A stretch of DNA of 64,000 nt from JAKFDK01 sp036676195 (lineage in GTDB: Bacteria; Bacillota; Sulfobacillia; Symbiobacteriales; ZC4RG38), in NCBI GenBank assembly GCA_036676195.1, contig JAKFDK010000063.1, positions 33,042 to 97,041 on the forward strand. Direction: 5' to 3'. Each line of letters begins with the position of its first letter. Position 1 is the stretch's first letter. The position numbers and the translations under genes are program-made. The notes under the pieces were generated by a model. The model was given only the letters and a program-made list of their open reading frames with translations, was not told where the DNA came from and did no database searches. Below are positions 28,644 through 36,961 of the stretch, piece by piece.

Positions 28644-28964
28644 GTGTTCGAGTAGTTCAGCCCACTCCTGTTTGACCAACAAGGTCAGTTCCAGGCCCGC
28701 CAGGCTCCGAGGCGCCCGCTGCTCTGTCTCCGGGCGCCGCAGCCGGCTGCCCATATAGGCCAGCAGCGCCGGTACCAGGGCCGGCGGCGGCGGCTCCGCC
28801 GGCGGCAGGCCGAACTGGAGCAGCACCTTGTTGCGGACACGCAGATACACAGAGTATGCCCGTCCCCCGGACCGGGCTGTAAACTGCCAGGTGGTCTCCG
28901 GGCCGGAGGTCCGTTCATGGTCCAGGCCTTCAAATTGGACGGTTACATCTGCCCAGCGCCCCAA
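28635..28964 (-). CDS. Hypothetical protein
   Basis: A 109-residue protein of unknown family, mixed alpha/beta in appearance, with a proline run (AEPPPPALVP) near residue 55. The TTG start has GAAGGGG eight bases upstream. It lies between the convergent anti-sigma gene and the co-directional GntR gene. No motif recognised. The good ribosome site and high-GC codon bias support a real gene, but it could be spurious. Confidence 0.5.
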   Translation of the reverse strand: MGRWADVTVQFEGLDHERTSGPETTWQFTARSGGRAYSVYLRVRNKVLLQFGLPPAEPPPPALVPALLAYMGSRLRRPETEQRAPRSLAGLELTLLVKQEWAELLEHQS

Positions 28965-29040
28965 AACGTTTGCCCCTTCGTGTGCCGTTTGTCCTCCAGC
29001 ATACCACAGTCAGTGGGGTGGGCACACCCGTGGCGCCCGC

Positions 29041-29916
29041 TCAGAACCAGGGCGAAACGGAACGGCGGGGCGCTTCGGTCGGAACGGCCAGGGCTGCACG
29101 CAATTCCTCCAGCAGAGCCGCGGACAGGTGCAATGGCTCTTCCAGTTTGCCGCCGTCCCAGGCAATGGTGGGCACCGGCACACCTGCCGCCAGCCCGATC
29201 TGTGGCTGGTCAACGCCGGCGGCAGCCAGGCCGGCGCGGATCCGGGCAGCGTGGAGCCAGTCGGGTGCACTCAGTGTGAGCGGACAGTCCCGTGGCACTT
29301 GCTGCAGGGCTGCCACCGGGCCGAGCACAAACACCGGCAGGGTATCGCCCAGAGTCTGCCGCACCGCGTCGGCGTGAAAGGTTGTCACTACTGCCAACAC
29401 GTGCCCGGCCGGCGAAGCAGGCACATCCTCGGGCAGCGCCTGGCCTGCCACCACGGGCAAGGCTGCCTGCAGCAGAGCAGCCAGTTCGGCCGCGCGGTCC
29501 CGGCTGCCGCTGACGGCGAGAACCCGCATTTGCGGGATCTCCTGCATCGCATCCAGTTGCCCGTGGGCGAGGGCGGACAGTGCCAGCGCTTCCGGGCTCA
29601 GGCCCAGCGCAGCGGCCTGCTGCAGGGCATCCCCGACCAGAATGCGCAGTTCGGCGCCGCTGTGGGTGACCGGGGGAGCCGTGGCCACAAACACCCCCTT
29701 GCCCGGATGCGTTCGCACCCAGCCGTGGGACTCCAGCTCCTGCAGGGCGTTGACCACCGTGTTGCGGTTGACGCCGGCGTTGGCCGCCAGGTCCCGCAGG
29801 CTGGGTAACTGGTCTCCGGGCTGTAGCAGGCCCACGCGGATCTGGTGTTTGATCTGTTCCCGCAGTTGCAGGGTGACGGGGATCGGGCTTTGCAGGTGTA
29901 GCCGGAAGGAGTGCAT
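29041..29916 (-). CDS. GntR-family transcriptional regulator
   Basis: A 291-residue regulator. The GntR winged helix is at about residues 10-75 (QIRVGLLQPGDQLPSLRDLAANAGVNRNTVVNALQELESHGWVRTHPGKGVFVA). The C-terminal 200 residues are an alpha/beta domain that is not an obvious aminotransferase or UTRA domain; VLAVSGSRDRAAELAALLQ and VLAVVTTFHADAVRQTLGD suggest a periplasmic-binding-like or response-type fold. The ATG lies about 25 bases downstream of a palindrome that overlaps the -10 element, so autoregulation is very likely. It follows the methyltransferase gene on the same strand after 54 bases. Target unknown. Confidence 0.9.
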   Translation of the reverse strand: MHSFRLHLQSPIPVTLQLREQIKHQIRVGLLQPGDQLPSLRDLAANAGVNRNTVVNALQELESHGWVRTHPGKGVFVATAPPVTHSGAELRILVGDALQQAAALGLSPEALALSALAHGQLDAMQEIPQMRVLAVSGSRDRAAELAALLQAALPVVAGQALPEDVPASPAGHVLAVVTTFHADAVRQTLGDTLPVFVLGPVAALQQVPRDCPLTLSAPDWLHAARIRAGLAAAGVDQPQIGLAAGVPVPTIAWDGGKLEEPLHLSAALLEELRAALAVPTEAPRRSVSPWF

Positions 29917-29938
29917 GGGCCGGTCCTCCTCGGGGCGG

Positions 29939-29962
29939 ATACTGATCTACTGTATCAGTATA
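29939..29962 (-). promoter_or_regulatory. gntR promoter with overlapping operator palindrome
   Basis: A perfect palindrome ATACTGAT-N7-ATCAGTAT (29939-29961) overlaps the minus-strand -10 element TATACT (plus 29957-29962), which carries the extended TG of TGCTATACT. Binding there would block the promoter of the GntR gene just downstream. Confidence 0.65.
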
Positions 29963-29970
29963 GCATATCG

Positions 29971-30894
29971 CTATGCCCGGCCCACACTGACCCCGTTGGG
30001 AGACTGCAGCAGACGGCGTTCGGCCAGTTCACAGTACTCAGGGACGATGTCGTAGCCGACGTAGTTGCGGGCGTGAAGCATGGCCGCCAGGCAGGTCGTG
30101 CCGGAACCACTGAACGGGTCAAGCACCACGTCGCCTACATATGAGAAGAGGTTGATGACACGGGCAGCCAGATCGACTGGGAACGGCGCCGGGTGCCCGA
30201 TGCGGCGGGCCGATTCGGGGGCGATTTCCCATACGGACAGGGTGCCGGCCATGAATTCGCTGGCACTGATCTCGGTGGGTCCTTTTTCCGGCCGGTCAAA
30301 GCGCTCCTTGGTGAAGACAAGCAGGTACTCATGCACGTCCCGCAACCGCGGGGCCTTGGCGGAGCGCCAGGTGCCCCAGGCACAGCTCCCGTTCATGCCC
30401 TTGCCTTTGCGCCAGACAATTTCCCCGGCGGGAAGGAAGCCGGCGGCCATGTGCAGGGCGTAAAAGTAGGCGCTGAGCGGGATATAAGGCTTGCGGCCGA
30501 GATTGGCTACGTTCACCACATACCGTCCGCCTGGCTTGAGGACCCGGTAAACCTCGGCGCCGACCTGGCCGATCAGGCCCAAGTAACCGTTTACGTCCAG
30601 ATCCTGATCATAGTCCTTGCCGGCATTATACGGCGGTGAGGTGAAGGCAAGCCCGACCGAGTTGTCGGGGATGTGGTGCATGTCTGCCGATGTGTGGCAG
30701 TAAATCCGGTTGGCCCACGTTTCCGGCGGCTGGGCAGGCACCGACCGGGCCTCAGGCGGAACCAGGGGAACACCGCTTTGGATTTGAAGTTCAGGCATGT
30801 GGCTGCCATAGAGCTTGCGGCCGTAGAATTCAGAGGCGTTATGACCTTCACGATTCGATGCGCCGAAGGAATAGGTCTTTGTTTTTCCGGCCAT
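29971..30894 (-). CDS. DNA (N4/N6) methyltransferase
   Basis: A 307-residue beta-class (motif IV before motif I) DNA methyltransferase. Motif IV is TSPPYNAGKDYDQ, typical of N4-cytosine or some N6-adenine enzymes; motif I is VLDPFSGSGTTCLAAMLHARNYVGYDI near the C-terminus; between them lies EVYRVLKPGGRYVVNVANLGRKPYIPL. The ATG at 30894 has GAGGGG eight bases upstream, better spaced than a GTG nine bases earlier. No restriction gene is next to it, so it may be an orphan methyltransferase controlling expression or replication. The target site is unknown. Confidence 0.85.
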   Translation of the reverse strand: MAGKTKTYSFGASNREGHNASEFYGRKLYGSHMPELQIQSGVPLVPPEARSVPAQPPETWANRIYCHTSADMHHIPDNSVGLAFTSPPYNAGKDYDQDLDVNGYLGLIGQVGAEVYRVLKPGGRYVVNVANLGRKPYIPLSAYFYALHMAAGFLPAGEIVWRKGKGMNGSCAWGTWRSAKAPRLRDVHEYLLVFTKERFDRPEKGPTEISASEFMAGTLSVWEIAPESARRIGHPAPFPVDLAARVINLFSYVGDVVLDPFSGSGTTCLAAMLHARNYVGYDIVPEYCELAERRLLQSPNGVSVGRA

Positions 30895-31095
30895 TCCTCT
30901 CACCCCTCACAATGACTGCTGCGCCTGGCCAAAAACCGCGCGCGACCGACGGTCCCCAACCTGGCGGGGACCGCACATATGGGCAAGACCGTGATGCCAC
31001 CGCCTGGCCTGTTCCGGTAATGGTGATGGTATAAATTCGCGTGGTGAAACGCAATTCCTCCTGGCGCGGTAATTTCTTTCGCATTCTGCCCTTCG
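30895..31095. other. Intergenic region between methyltransferase and ubiD
   Basis: No gene or RNA recognised. The methyltransferase ribosome site GAGGGG is at the left edge; the ubiD promoter begins at 31096. Confidence 0.4.
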
Positions 31096-31124
31096 TTGAC
31101 ACCCTGTAAACCCCGCGGTAGACT
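31096..31124 (+). promoter_or_regulatory. Sigma-A promoter of the ubiD-ubiA-menG operon
   Basis: Consensus TTGACA (31096-31101), 17-base spacer, TAGACT (31119-31124). It is 82 bases before the ubiD start. Confidence 0.8.
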
Positions 31125-31128
31125 AAAG

Positions 31129-31154
31129 ATGGCGCCGCCGGCCGGCGGCGCCAT
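31129..31154. promoter_or_regulatory. Perfect 26-bp palindrome at the transcript start
   Basis: ATGGCGCCGCCGG joined to its exact complement covers 31129-31154, immediately after the -10 box. It could be an operator or a very stable 5-prime hairpin that protects the message. Confidence 0.5.
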
Positions 31155-31206
31155 TGGCATGCCCATCCGTCCATGTGAAAAGACGAACCGGGAGTGAACA
31201 GGGCAA

Positions 31207-32661
31207 GTGGCCTTTAAAGATCTGCCGGAGTTCATTGCAGCTCTGGAAAAGCGCGGCTGGCTGAAGCGCATTCGAACGCGGGTCAGCCCGATTCTGGAAA
31301 TCACCGAAATCACCGACCGCGTCAGCAAGATGCCTGGCGGCGGGCCGGCCTTACTGTTTGAAAACGTTGAGGGCTCAAACTATCCCGTGGCCATTAATCT
31401 GTTCGGTTCCATGGAGCGCATGTGCCTGGCCCTGGGTGTGAACGATCTCGATGAGATCGGTGCAGAAATCAAGGACATGATGAAAATGCCGGCGCCTGGC
31501 GGCGGTCTGCTGGACAAGCTGGGGGCAGGCCTGAAGGCCCTGGATGTGCTGAAGAACTCGGCACCCAAGGTGGTCAGTCGGGCGCCCTGCCAGGAAGTGG
31601 TGGAGACCGACCCGGACCTGAGTATCCTGCCGGCTCTGCAGTGCTGGCCCCACGACGGCGGCCGGTACATTACTTTGACCAACGTTTATACCAAGGACCC
31701 GGTCACCGGCATGAAGAACATCGGCATGTACCGGGTTCAGATTTACGACAAGAACACCACGGGCATGCACTGGCAAAAGCATAAGGATGCGCAGCGTCAC
31801 CAGGACATGGCCCGTGAGCAGGGGCTGCCCCGCATTGAATGCGCCGTGGTGCTCGGTGGCGATCCGGCCACAATTTACTGCGGCAGCGCTCCGTTGCCGC
31901 CGGTGGTGCCGGAGCTGATGTTTGCCGGCTTCCTGCGCCGCGGGCCGGTGGAGGTGGTCAAGTGCAAGACCATCGACATGGAAGTGCCTGCCCACGCCGA
32001 GTTCGTTATCGAGGGATACGTGGACCCGAACGAGCAGCGGGTCGAGGGTCCGTTCGGTGACCATACCGGCTTCTATTCCCCGGCTGACCCGTATCCGGTT
32101 TTCCATGTCACCTGCATCACCCGCAAACGCAACCCCATTTACCCCAGCACCATTGTCGGCAAGCCGCCTCAGGAAGACGTGTACCTGGGCAAGGCGACCG
32201 AGCGCATCTTCCTGCCCATGCTGCAGATGGTGCTGCCGGAAGTGCTGGATTATAACCTGCCGCCCGCCGGAACGTTTCATAACTGCTGCATTATCAAGAT
32301 GAAGAAGCGCTACCCCGGCCATGTGCGCAAGGTTGTGAGCGGCATGTGGGGCCTGGGCCTGATGATGCTGACCAAGACCATTATTGTGCTGGACGCCGAT
32401 GCTGATGTGCATGATCTGTCCGAGGTGGCCTTCCGGGCGTTTGCCAATGTGGACCCGAAGCGAGACATCTTTTTCACCGAGGGTCCGGTGGATGACCTGG
32501 ACCATGCCGCCCCCATGTGGCGCTACGGCTCGAAGATGGGCGTGGACGCCACCCGCAAGGGCCCCGAGGATGGGCACACCCGCCCCTGGCCGGAGATGAT
32601 TGACATGAGTCTGGAGATCAAGGCGCTGGTAGACAGGAAGTGGCGCGAGTATGGCCTCTAA
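31207..32661 (+). CDS. UbiD-family decarboxylase (menaquinone pathway)
   Basis: A 484-residue prenylated-FMN-dependent decarboxylase. Family blocks: an N-terminal helix LPEFIAALEKRGWLKRI, LPALQCWPHDGGRYITL, EPEFGDHTGF-type motif seen here as VEGPFGDHTGFYSP, and the C-terminal SKMGVDATRK. It sits directly before a UbiA prenyltransferase and MenG. In organisms using the futalosine route, UbiD (MqnL), UbiA (MqnP) and MenG finish menaquinone, so that is the likely job. GTG start with an AGGG/GGGAG site. The reading overlaps ubiA by 11 bases. Confidence 0.9.
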   Translation: MAFKDLPEFIAALEKRGWLKRIRTRVSPILEITEITDRVSKMPGGGPALLFENVEGSNYPVAINLFGSMERMCLALGVNDLDEIGAEIKDMMKMPAPGGGLLDKLGAGLKALDVLKNSAPKVVSRAPCQEVVETDPDLSILPALQCWPHDGGRYITLTNVYTKDPVTGMKNIGMYRVQIYDKNTTGMHWQKHKDAQRHQDMAREQGLPRIECAVVLGGDPATIYCGSAPLPPVVPELMFAGFLRRGPVEVVKCKTIDMEVPAHAEFVIEGYVDPNEQRVEGPFGDHTGFYSPADPYPVFHVTCITRKRNPIYPSTIVGKPPQEDVYLGKATERIFLPMLQMVLPEVLDYNLPPAGTFHNCCIIKMKKRYPGHVRKVVSGMWGLGLMMLTKTIIVLDADADVHDLSEVAFRAFANVDPKRDIFFTEGPVDDLDHAAPMWRYGSKMGVDATRKGPEDGHTRPWPEMIDMSLEIKALVDRKWREYGL

Positions 32662-33571
32662 CCAGGTGCAACCCCTGCCGGCAAGCAAAGTCCGCCACTT
32701 TGCTGACCTGGTCAAGTTCGAGCATTCCATCTTCGCCCTGCCCTTTGCCTATGTGGGCACTTTTATGGCTTCCGGCGGCTGGCCCAGCCTGTCGGTGTTT
32801 CTGTGGGTGACGGTGGCCATGCTGGGCGCCCGTACCGCCGCTATGGCTCTGAACCGGCTGATCGATGCCGCCATTGATGCCCGCAACCCGCGCACCGCCA
32901 GCCGGCATATTCCGTCCGGCAAGCTGTCGCGGGGCGAGGTCACCGCCCTGTCGGTCGTTTCCCTGGCTGCACTGGGTGTGGCGGCCTGGCAACTGAATCC
33001 ACTCTGCCTGGTCTTGTTTCCCCTGGTGGTCTTTAACCTGGTGATTTATTCGTACACCAAGCGCTGGACCTGGTGGTGTCACCTGGTGCTGGGTCTGGCC
33101 GACGGCTGGGCCCCCTTTGGCGGCTACATTGCGGTCACCGGGCGGGTCGACGGCCTCGCCCTCCTGCTGGGCCTGATGGTGGCCCTGTGGGTGGGGGCAT
33201 TTGACGTGATTTATGCCACCCAGGACTATGACTTTGACCGCGAGAACGGCTTTCATTCCCTTCCGGCCCGCTTCGGGCTGCGGGCGGCCTTACTGGCGGC
33301 CCGACTCACCCATGCCGCGGTAGTGTTGCTGGCACTGGGGGCCGGGTACCTGGCGGGCTACCTGTACGGCGTGAATCCCCTGGCCTGGGGGCTGCAGAGC
33401 TGGCTCTACCTGGGCGGCTGGCTGGTCATGGCCGTGCTGTTGCATTATGAGCATGCGATTATCTCGCCGACTGACCTGTCCCGGCTGAATGCGGCCTTTT
33501 TTAATATCAACGGTTATATCGCCGTGGGGTACTTTGTGTTTACCGCTGCCGCTGTCCTGGTCGGGGCCTGA
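32651..33571 (+). CDS. UbiA-family prenyltransferase (menaquinone pathway)
   Basis: A 306-residue integral membrane prenyltransferase with about eight helices. The two Mg-pyrophosphate motifs are NRLIDAAIDARNPRTASR (NxxxDxxxD, near residue 76) and DVIYATQDYDFDRENG (near 185). It would attach a polyprenyl tail to a naphthoate. The ATG lies inside the end of ubiD, showing translational coupling. Together with UbiD and MenG it fits the last steps of the futalosine menaquinone route, though a 4-hydroxybenzoate-type or heme-A-type role cannot be ruled out by sequence alone. Confidence 0.9.
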   Translation: MASNQVQPLPASKVRHFADLVKFEHSIFALPFAYVGTFMASGGWPSLSVFLWVTVAMLGARTAAMALNRLIDAAIDARNPRTASRHIPSGKLSRGEVTALSVVSLAALGVAAWQLNPLCLVLFPLVVFNLVIYSYTKRWTWWCHLVLGLADGWAPFGGYIAVTGRVDGLALLLGLMVALWVGAFDVIYATQDYDFDRENGFHSLPARFGLRAALLAARLTHAAVVLLALGAGYLAGYLYGVNPLAWGLQSWLYLGGWLVMAVLLHYEHAIISPTDLSRLNAAFFNINGYIAVGYFVFTAAAVLVGA

Positions 33572-33617
33572 CCCCAGCCGGTGACGGCGGCATAGCGACG
33601 AAAGGGGTTCACCTGCC

Positions 33618-34373
33618 TTGGTTTACCAGCACCCGACGGCCACGGAAAAAGAAGCTTACGTCCGCTCCCTCTTTGACCAGATCGCCGAGCACTACGATCA
33701 GATGAACCAGGTCATGTCCGTAGGGCAGTGGAGCAAGTGGCACCGTGAGTTTGTCAAGCATACCGGGCTGAAACCGGGGCAGCAGAGCCTGGATGTCGCC
33801 TGCGGCACCGGTGATCTGAGCATGCTGACTGCTGCTCAGGTCTCGCCCGGCGGTAAGGTTGTGGGCGTGGATTTTTCCGAGGGTATGCTGGAGGTTGGCC
33901 GCCGCCGGGTGGGTCAGAGCCCGTACAAGGACATGGTGACCCTGCAGTGGGGCAACGCCATGGACCTGCAGTTTGCCGACAGCACCTTTGACTGCGTCAC
34001 CATGGGCTGGGCCATGCGCAACGTCCGGGACATTCCCGGAACGGTCGCCGAGGCATACCGGGTGCTGAAGCCGGGCGGACGCTATGTGAACCTGGAGGCG
34101 TCAGTGCCCCGCAACCCTCTGAACCGGGCGATGCTCTTTCTGTGGTGGAAGACCCTGCTGCCGCTGATCGATCTGGCGGTGGTCAAGACCGGGCGGACGG
34201 CCCGGGTGCGCCCGTATACGTATCTGTCCAACTCCCTGCGGGGCTATCCGGCACCGGGCCGGCTCCAGGAGATCTTCGAGACGGCTGGTTTTGTGGAAAC
34301 CGGTGTGGTGCCCCTGATGATGGGGAGCGTGTGCATTCACTACGGGGTCAAGCCGTTGCGTCCGGGGGTCTGA
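33618..34373 (+). CDS. menG: Demethylmenaquinone methyltransferase
   Basis: A 251-residue SAM-dependent methyltransferase of the UbiE/MenG family. Motifs: YVRSLFDQIAEHYDQMNQVMSVGQWSKW at the N-terminus, LDVACGTGDL (SAM loop near residue 60), GVDFSEGMLEVGRR, CVTMGWAMRNVRDIP and the late YTYLSNSLRGYP signature. The TTG start has AAAGGGG upstream. Catalyses the final C-methylation of menaquinone. The next gene (GNAT) begins three bases after the stop, so the operon runs on. Confidence 0.93.
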   Translation: MVYQHPTATEKEAYVRSLFDQIAEHYDQMNQVMSVGQWSKWHREFVKHTGLKPGQQSLDVACGTGDLSMLTAAQVSPGGKVVGVDFSEGMLEVGRRRVGQSPYKDMVTLQWGNAMDLQFADSTFDCVTMGWAMRNVRDIPGTVAEAYRVLKPGGRYVNLEASVPRNPLNRAMLFLWWKTLLPLIDLAVVKTGRTARVRPYTYLSNSLRGYPAPGRLQEIFETAGFVETGVVPLMMGSVCIHYGVKPLRPGV

Positions 34374-34375
34374 AT

Positions 34376-34834
34376 ATGACGGTACGGATTCGTCGGTTTG
34401 AGTACAACCGCGACGTGGAAGCCGTCCTCTCCTTCATGCCGGAACTATACGAGACCAACTTCCCCGGCTTCGTGGCCGATCCGGAATTTCTGACCCGCCG
34501 GCGGCAGTCGCTGCGGGAGGCGGTGCGCGATCCCGGGCAACTGGTGCTGGTGGCCGACGAAGGGCGCGGTCCGGTCGGGTTTATCTGGCTGGTGTTGGAA
34601 CTGGACGCCGGCGGGCGCCGCCGGGGCGAGGTGGCGGCGGTGTATGTTCACTCCCGCCTGCGCGACCAGGGGGTCGGCCGGTTGCTGATGCTGGAGGGTG
34701 AGGAGATTTTACGCTCCTGGGGCTGCCACAGCGTGCACCTGATGGTGACGGTCAGCAACGAGCGGGCTGTGCAACTCTACCGCAACCTCGGTTTCGGCGT
34801 GACCCGCTACCAGATGGAAAAGCGCCTGCGCTAA
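34376..34834 (+). CDS. GNAT-family N-acetyltransferase
   Basis: A 152-residue acetyl-CoA-dependent transferase. The central GNAT motif A is VAAVYVHSRLRDQGVGRLLMLEGEEILRSWG (Q/RxxGxG/A), with VSNERAVQLYRNLGFGVTRYQMEKRL as motif B. The ATG is set at 34376, three bases after the menG stop; the open frame reaching back into menG is a shadow. GGGGGTCTGA precedes it. Probably co-transcribed with menG, but acceptor unknown; the link to menaquinone may be incidental. A terminator follows directly. Confidence 0.85.
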   Translation: MTVRIRRFEYNRDVEAVLSFMPELYETNFPGFVADPEFLTRRRQSLREAVRDPGQLVLVADEGRGPVGFIWLVLELDAGGRRRGEVAAVYVHSRLRDQGVGRLLMLEGEEILRSWGCHSVHLMVTVSNERAVQLYRNLGFGVTRYQMEKRLR

Positions 34835-34868
34835 CGAAACGGCAGCCCCACCCGGGGCTGCCGTTTCG
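34835..34868 (+). terminator. Terminator of the menaquinone operon
   Basis: 15-bp perfect stem CGAAACGGCAGCCCC, loop ACCC, complement ending GTTTCG. It starts right after the GNAT stop; only a short T-run within the right arm. Confidence 0.7.
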
Positions 34869-35031
34869 ACCGGCCGGGGCGGTGGTGTCGGACCAGTGCA
34901 AAAATTGACGCCAAATATGCAGTTTTTGCCGAAGATGGGGGAAGTGGGAGGAGGTTGATATAACCGATACCAGAGTTCAGCGGCGTCGATCATCCGGCCG
35001 GCCGGCTGAATCAAAAGCAGGAGCAGGGGGA

Positions 35032-35799
35032 ATGGCCATGCGGTTGCAGGGAAAAGTAGTCATCGTGACTGGTGGGGGAAACGGTATTGGGCGTGCGTAC
35101 TGCCGCCGCCTGGCCGGTGAGGGGGCGGCGGTGGTGATCGCCGAGTTGGACGCCCGGGCGGCGGCGGAGACGCAGCAACTGGTGGCGGCTGAGGGGGGCC
35201 GGGCTCTGGCGGTGCAGACCGATGTGGCCGATGAGGCCAGTTGTCAGCGCATGGCCGAAGCGGCCGTCACGGCCTTCGGGCGCATTGACGCACTGGTGAA
35301 CAACGCAGCGGTGTTTGCCACGATTCCAATCTCCCGTGTGCCCTTTGACCAGGTACCGGTATCGGAGTGGGACCTGGTGATGAACGTGAACCTCAGGGGG
35401 CTGTTCCTGGCCTGCCGGGCCGTAGTGCCGCAGATGCGCCGGCAGGGGCAGGGCAAGATTATCAACATCTCTTCCGGCTCCTGGCTCTCCGGTCGCGGTG
35501 AGCGCATCCATTATGTGACCTCCAAGGCCGGGGTAATTGGGTTTACCCGAACGCTGGCCCGAGAACTGGGCAAGGACAACATTACCGTTAACGCCATCTC
35601 GCCGGGGTCCACCCTTTCCGAGGGGCCGGAGAACGCCGATGCGGCGGCCATGCGGGGAAAAGCGGTATCCACCCGTTGCCTGCGGCGGGTCCAGGTACCC
35701 CGGGACCTGGCTGGGGTGCTCGCCTTCCTCTGCTCCGACGACGCCGATTTTATCACCGGCCAGCAGATTGTGGTGGACGGCGGCAACGTGATGGTTTGA
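35032..35799 (+). CDS. Short-chain dehydrogenase/reductase
   Basis: A 255-residue classical SDR. The NAD(P) loop is TGGGNGIGRAYC (residues about 12-23), followed by NNAAVFATI, and the catalytic triad Ser in INISSGSW, Tyr and Lys in HYVTSKAG (about 155-160). Asp/Glu after the second strand (ELDARA) hints at NAD preference. The late ISPGSTLSEGPEN loop is family-typical. ATG with CAGGGGGAA upstream. It stands alone between a terminator and an unknown gene. Substrate unknown; fatty-acyl, sugar or alcohol reductases all share this frame. Confidence 0.85.
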   Translation: MAMRLQGKVVIVTGGGNGIGRAYCRRLAGEGAAVVIAELDARAAAETQQLVAAEGGRALAVQTDVADEASCQRMAEAAVTAFGRIDALVNNAAVFATIPISRVPFDQVPVSEWDLVMNVNLRGLFLACRAVVPQMRRQGQGKIINISSGSWLSGRGERIHYVTSKAGVIGFTRTLARELGKDNITVNAISPGSTLSEGPENADAAAMRGKAVSTRCLRRVQVPRDLAGVLAFLCSDDADFITGQQIVVDGGNVMV

Positions 35800-35889
35800 A
35801 GACCTGCCGATACGGCGTGAACTAACGCCCATGATACATAGTTCACCTGATTCCAATCTACCCTATTGTACGGGTATTATAAGGTGAGA

Positions 35890-35904
35890 TTATCGTAACG
35901 ATAA
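35890..35904. promoter_or_regulatory. Palindrome TTATCG-TAA-CGATAA
   Basis: A 15-bp perfect palindrome in an AT-rich patch of about 100 bases before the unknown gene at 35936. It may be an operator; it overlaps the upstream ATG at 35906 by position, which argues for the later start. Confidence 0.35.
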
Positions 35905-35935
35905 AATGAGAAATGGGTATGAGCGGGTGAATAAA

Positions 35936-36850
35936 ATGGCTGACCCGCAGCTTTCCTCCGTGTTCATCACGCTATCTGGTGAGTGGTGCGGCCGGCTGCA
36001 CCCGGATGTTCGCCCGCGCCAGGCCAGTCATTCCCTGCGGCTGTGGCAGATCGGCCATGAGAATCCCCGCTTCGTTCTGCGGCGCCGCGAACCCATGCCG
36101 CCCGGGCAATGGTACTGGCCGTATCACCAGGGGACCGGCTCCCAATGGGCCTACCATCGCCTGCGTCTGGCGGCGGAGGGGGTGGTCCGAATCGGTCGGG
36201 TGGTGTTTTCGGACCACCCGCTGGACCCGGCCCTTGGTCTGGTGCCGGCCGGCCCGCGCCGGTGGCTGCGGCCGGATCGGGACAGTGCCTTGCTGGCGGC
36301 GCATCTGCAGGAATGGCTTTTGGCCCGCTTACAGCGGGGCGGGCTGGGCCGGGATGGCACCTGCATCTGGCTGGGACAGGTGGCGGCTGCGGCAGTGGTG
36401 GTGGAAGAGGGAGTCAGCCTGTCCGTGCAGGTGGGCACCGACGGCCGGGTCGTCGCCGGTGTCCGGCCCCTGTATCGTTTCCACGAGCGGAGCCCTCTCC
36501 TGACGGCGCGGAAGAACCCGGATACCTGGCGGGGAGCGCGGGTGCTGGTGGTACAATCCCGGGAAGCCGGGACCATTACCGGCACCGTTCGGCGCGCCGG
36601 CGGGGTACTGCCCCTGGTGCAGTTCGCCCCCGGTCACGCCGCCGCCCTGTGCCCGGAGGCACTGGTCCGGCTCCTGTCAGCCCGTCGCCTGCCACGGTGG
36701 CGGCTGTCTGTGTCGGGCGGGCCGGCAGAGGACCTGTACCTGACAGATCCCGTCTATCTGGTGGCACAAGTGCTGGCCGGACTGGCCCGGGATGGCCACA
36801 GCGCTATGTACGAGATGGATGTGCCGGGCCGGTACTCGGCGGGCAACTAG
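35936..36850 (+). CDS. Hypothetical protein, beta-rich
   Basis: A 304-residue protein (starting at ATG 35936, preceded by GCGGGTGA; an ATG ten codons earlier lacks a ribosome site). It begins MADPQLSSVFITLSGEWCGRLHPD. It is rich in Trp, Arg and Val with many short strands, no signal peptide, no membrane helix and no catalytic motif recognised. QWYWPYHQGTGSQWAYHRLRL near residue 75 is a striking aromatic cluster. Function unknown. It precedes a lipoprotein gene but is 110 bases apart. Confidence 0.65.
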   Translation: MADPQLSSVFITLSGEWCGRLHPDVRPRQASHSLRLWQIGHENPRFVLRRREPMPPGQWYWPYHQGTGSQWAYHRLRLAAEGVVRIGRVVFSDHPLDPALGLVPAGPRRWLRPDRDSALLAAHLQEWLLARLQRGGLGRDGTCIWLGQVAAAAVVVEEGVSLSVQVGTDGRVVAGVRPLYRFHERSPLLTARKNPDTWRGARVLVVQSREAGTITGTVRRAGGVLPLVQFAPGHAAALCPEALVRLLSARRLPRWRLSVSGGPAEDLYLTDPVYLVAQVLAGLARDGHSAMYEMDVPGRYSAGN

Positions 36851-36961
36851 TTCTAACCGCCCGGGCCTCTGCCACACAGCCCTGATCCATCCTTCGGCTG
36901 ACAGGTCTTGCCGGTGTTGCCGGTACGTAAACCTGTTATGAGCAGAAGGAGGGGGAACAGG

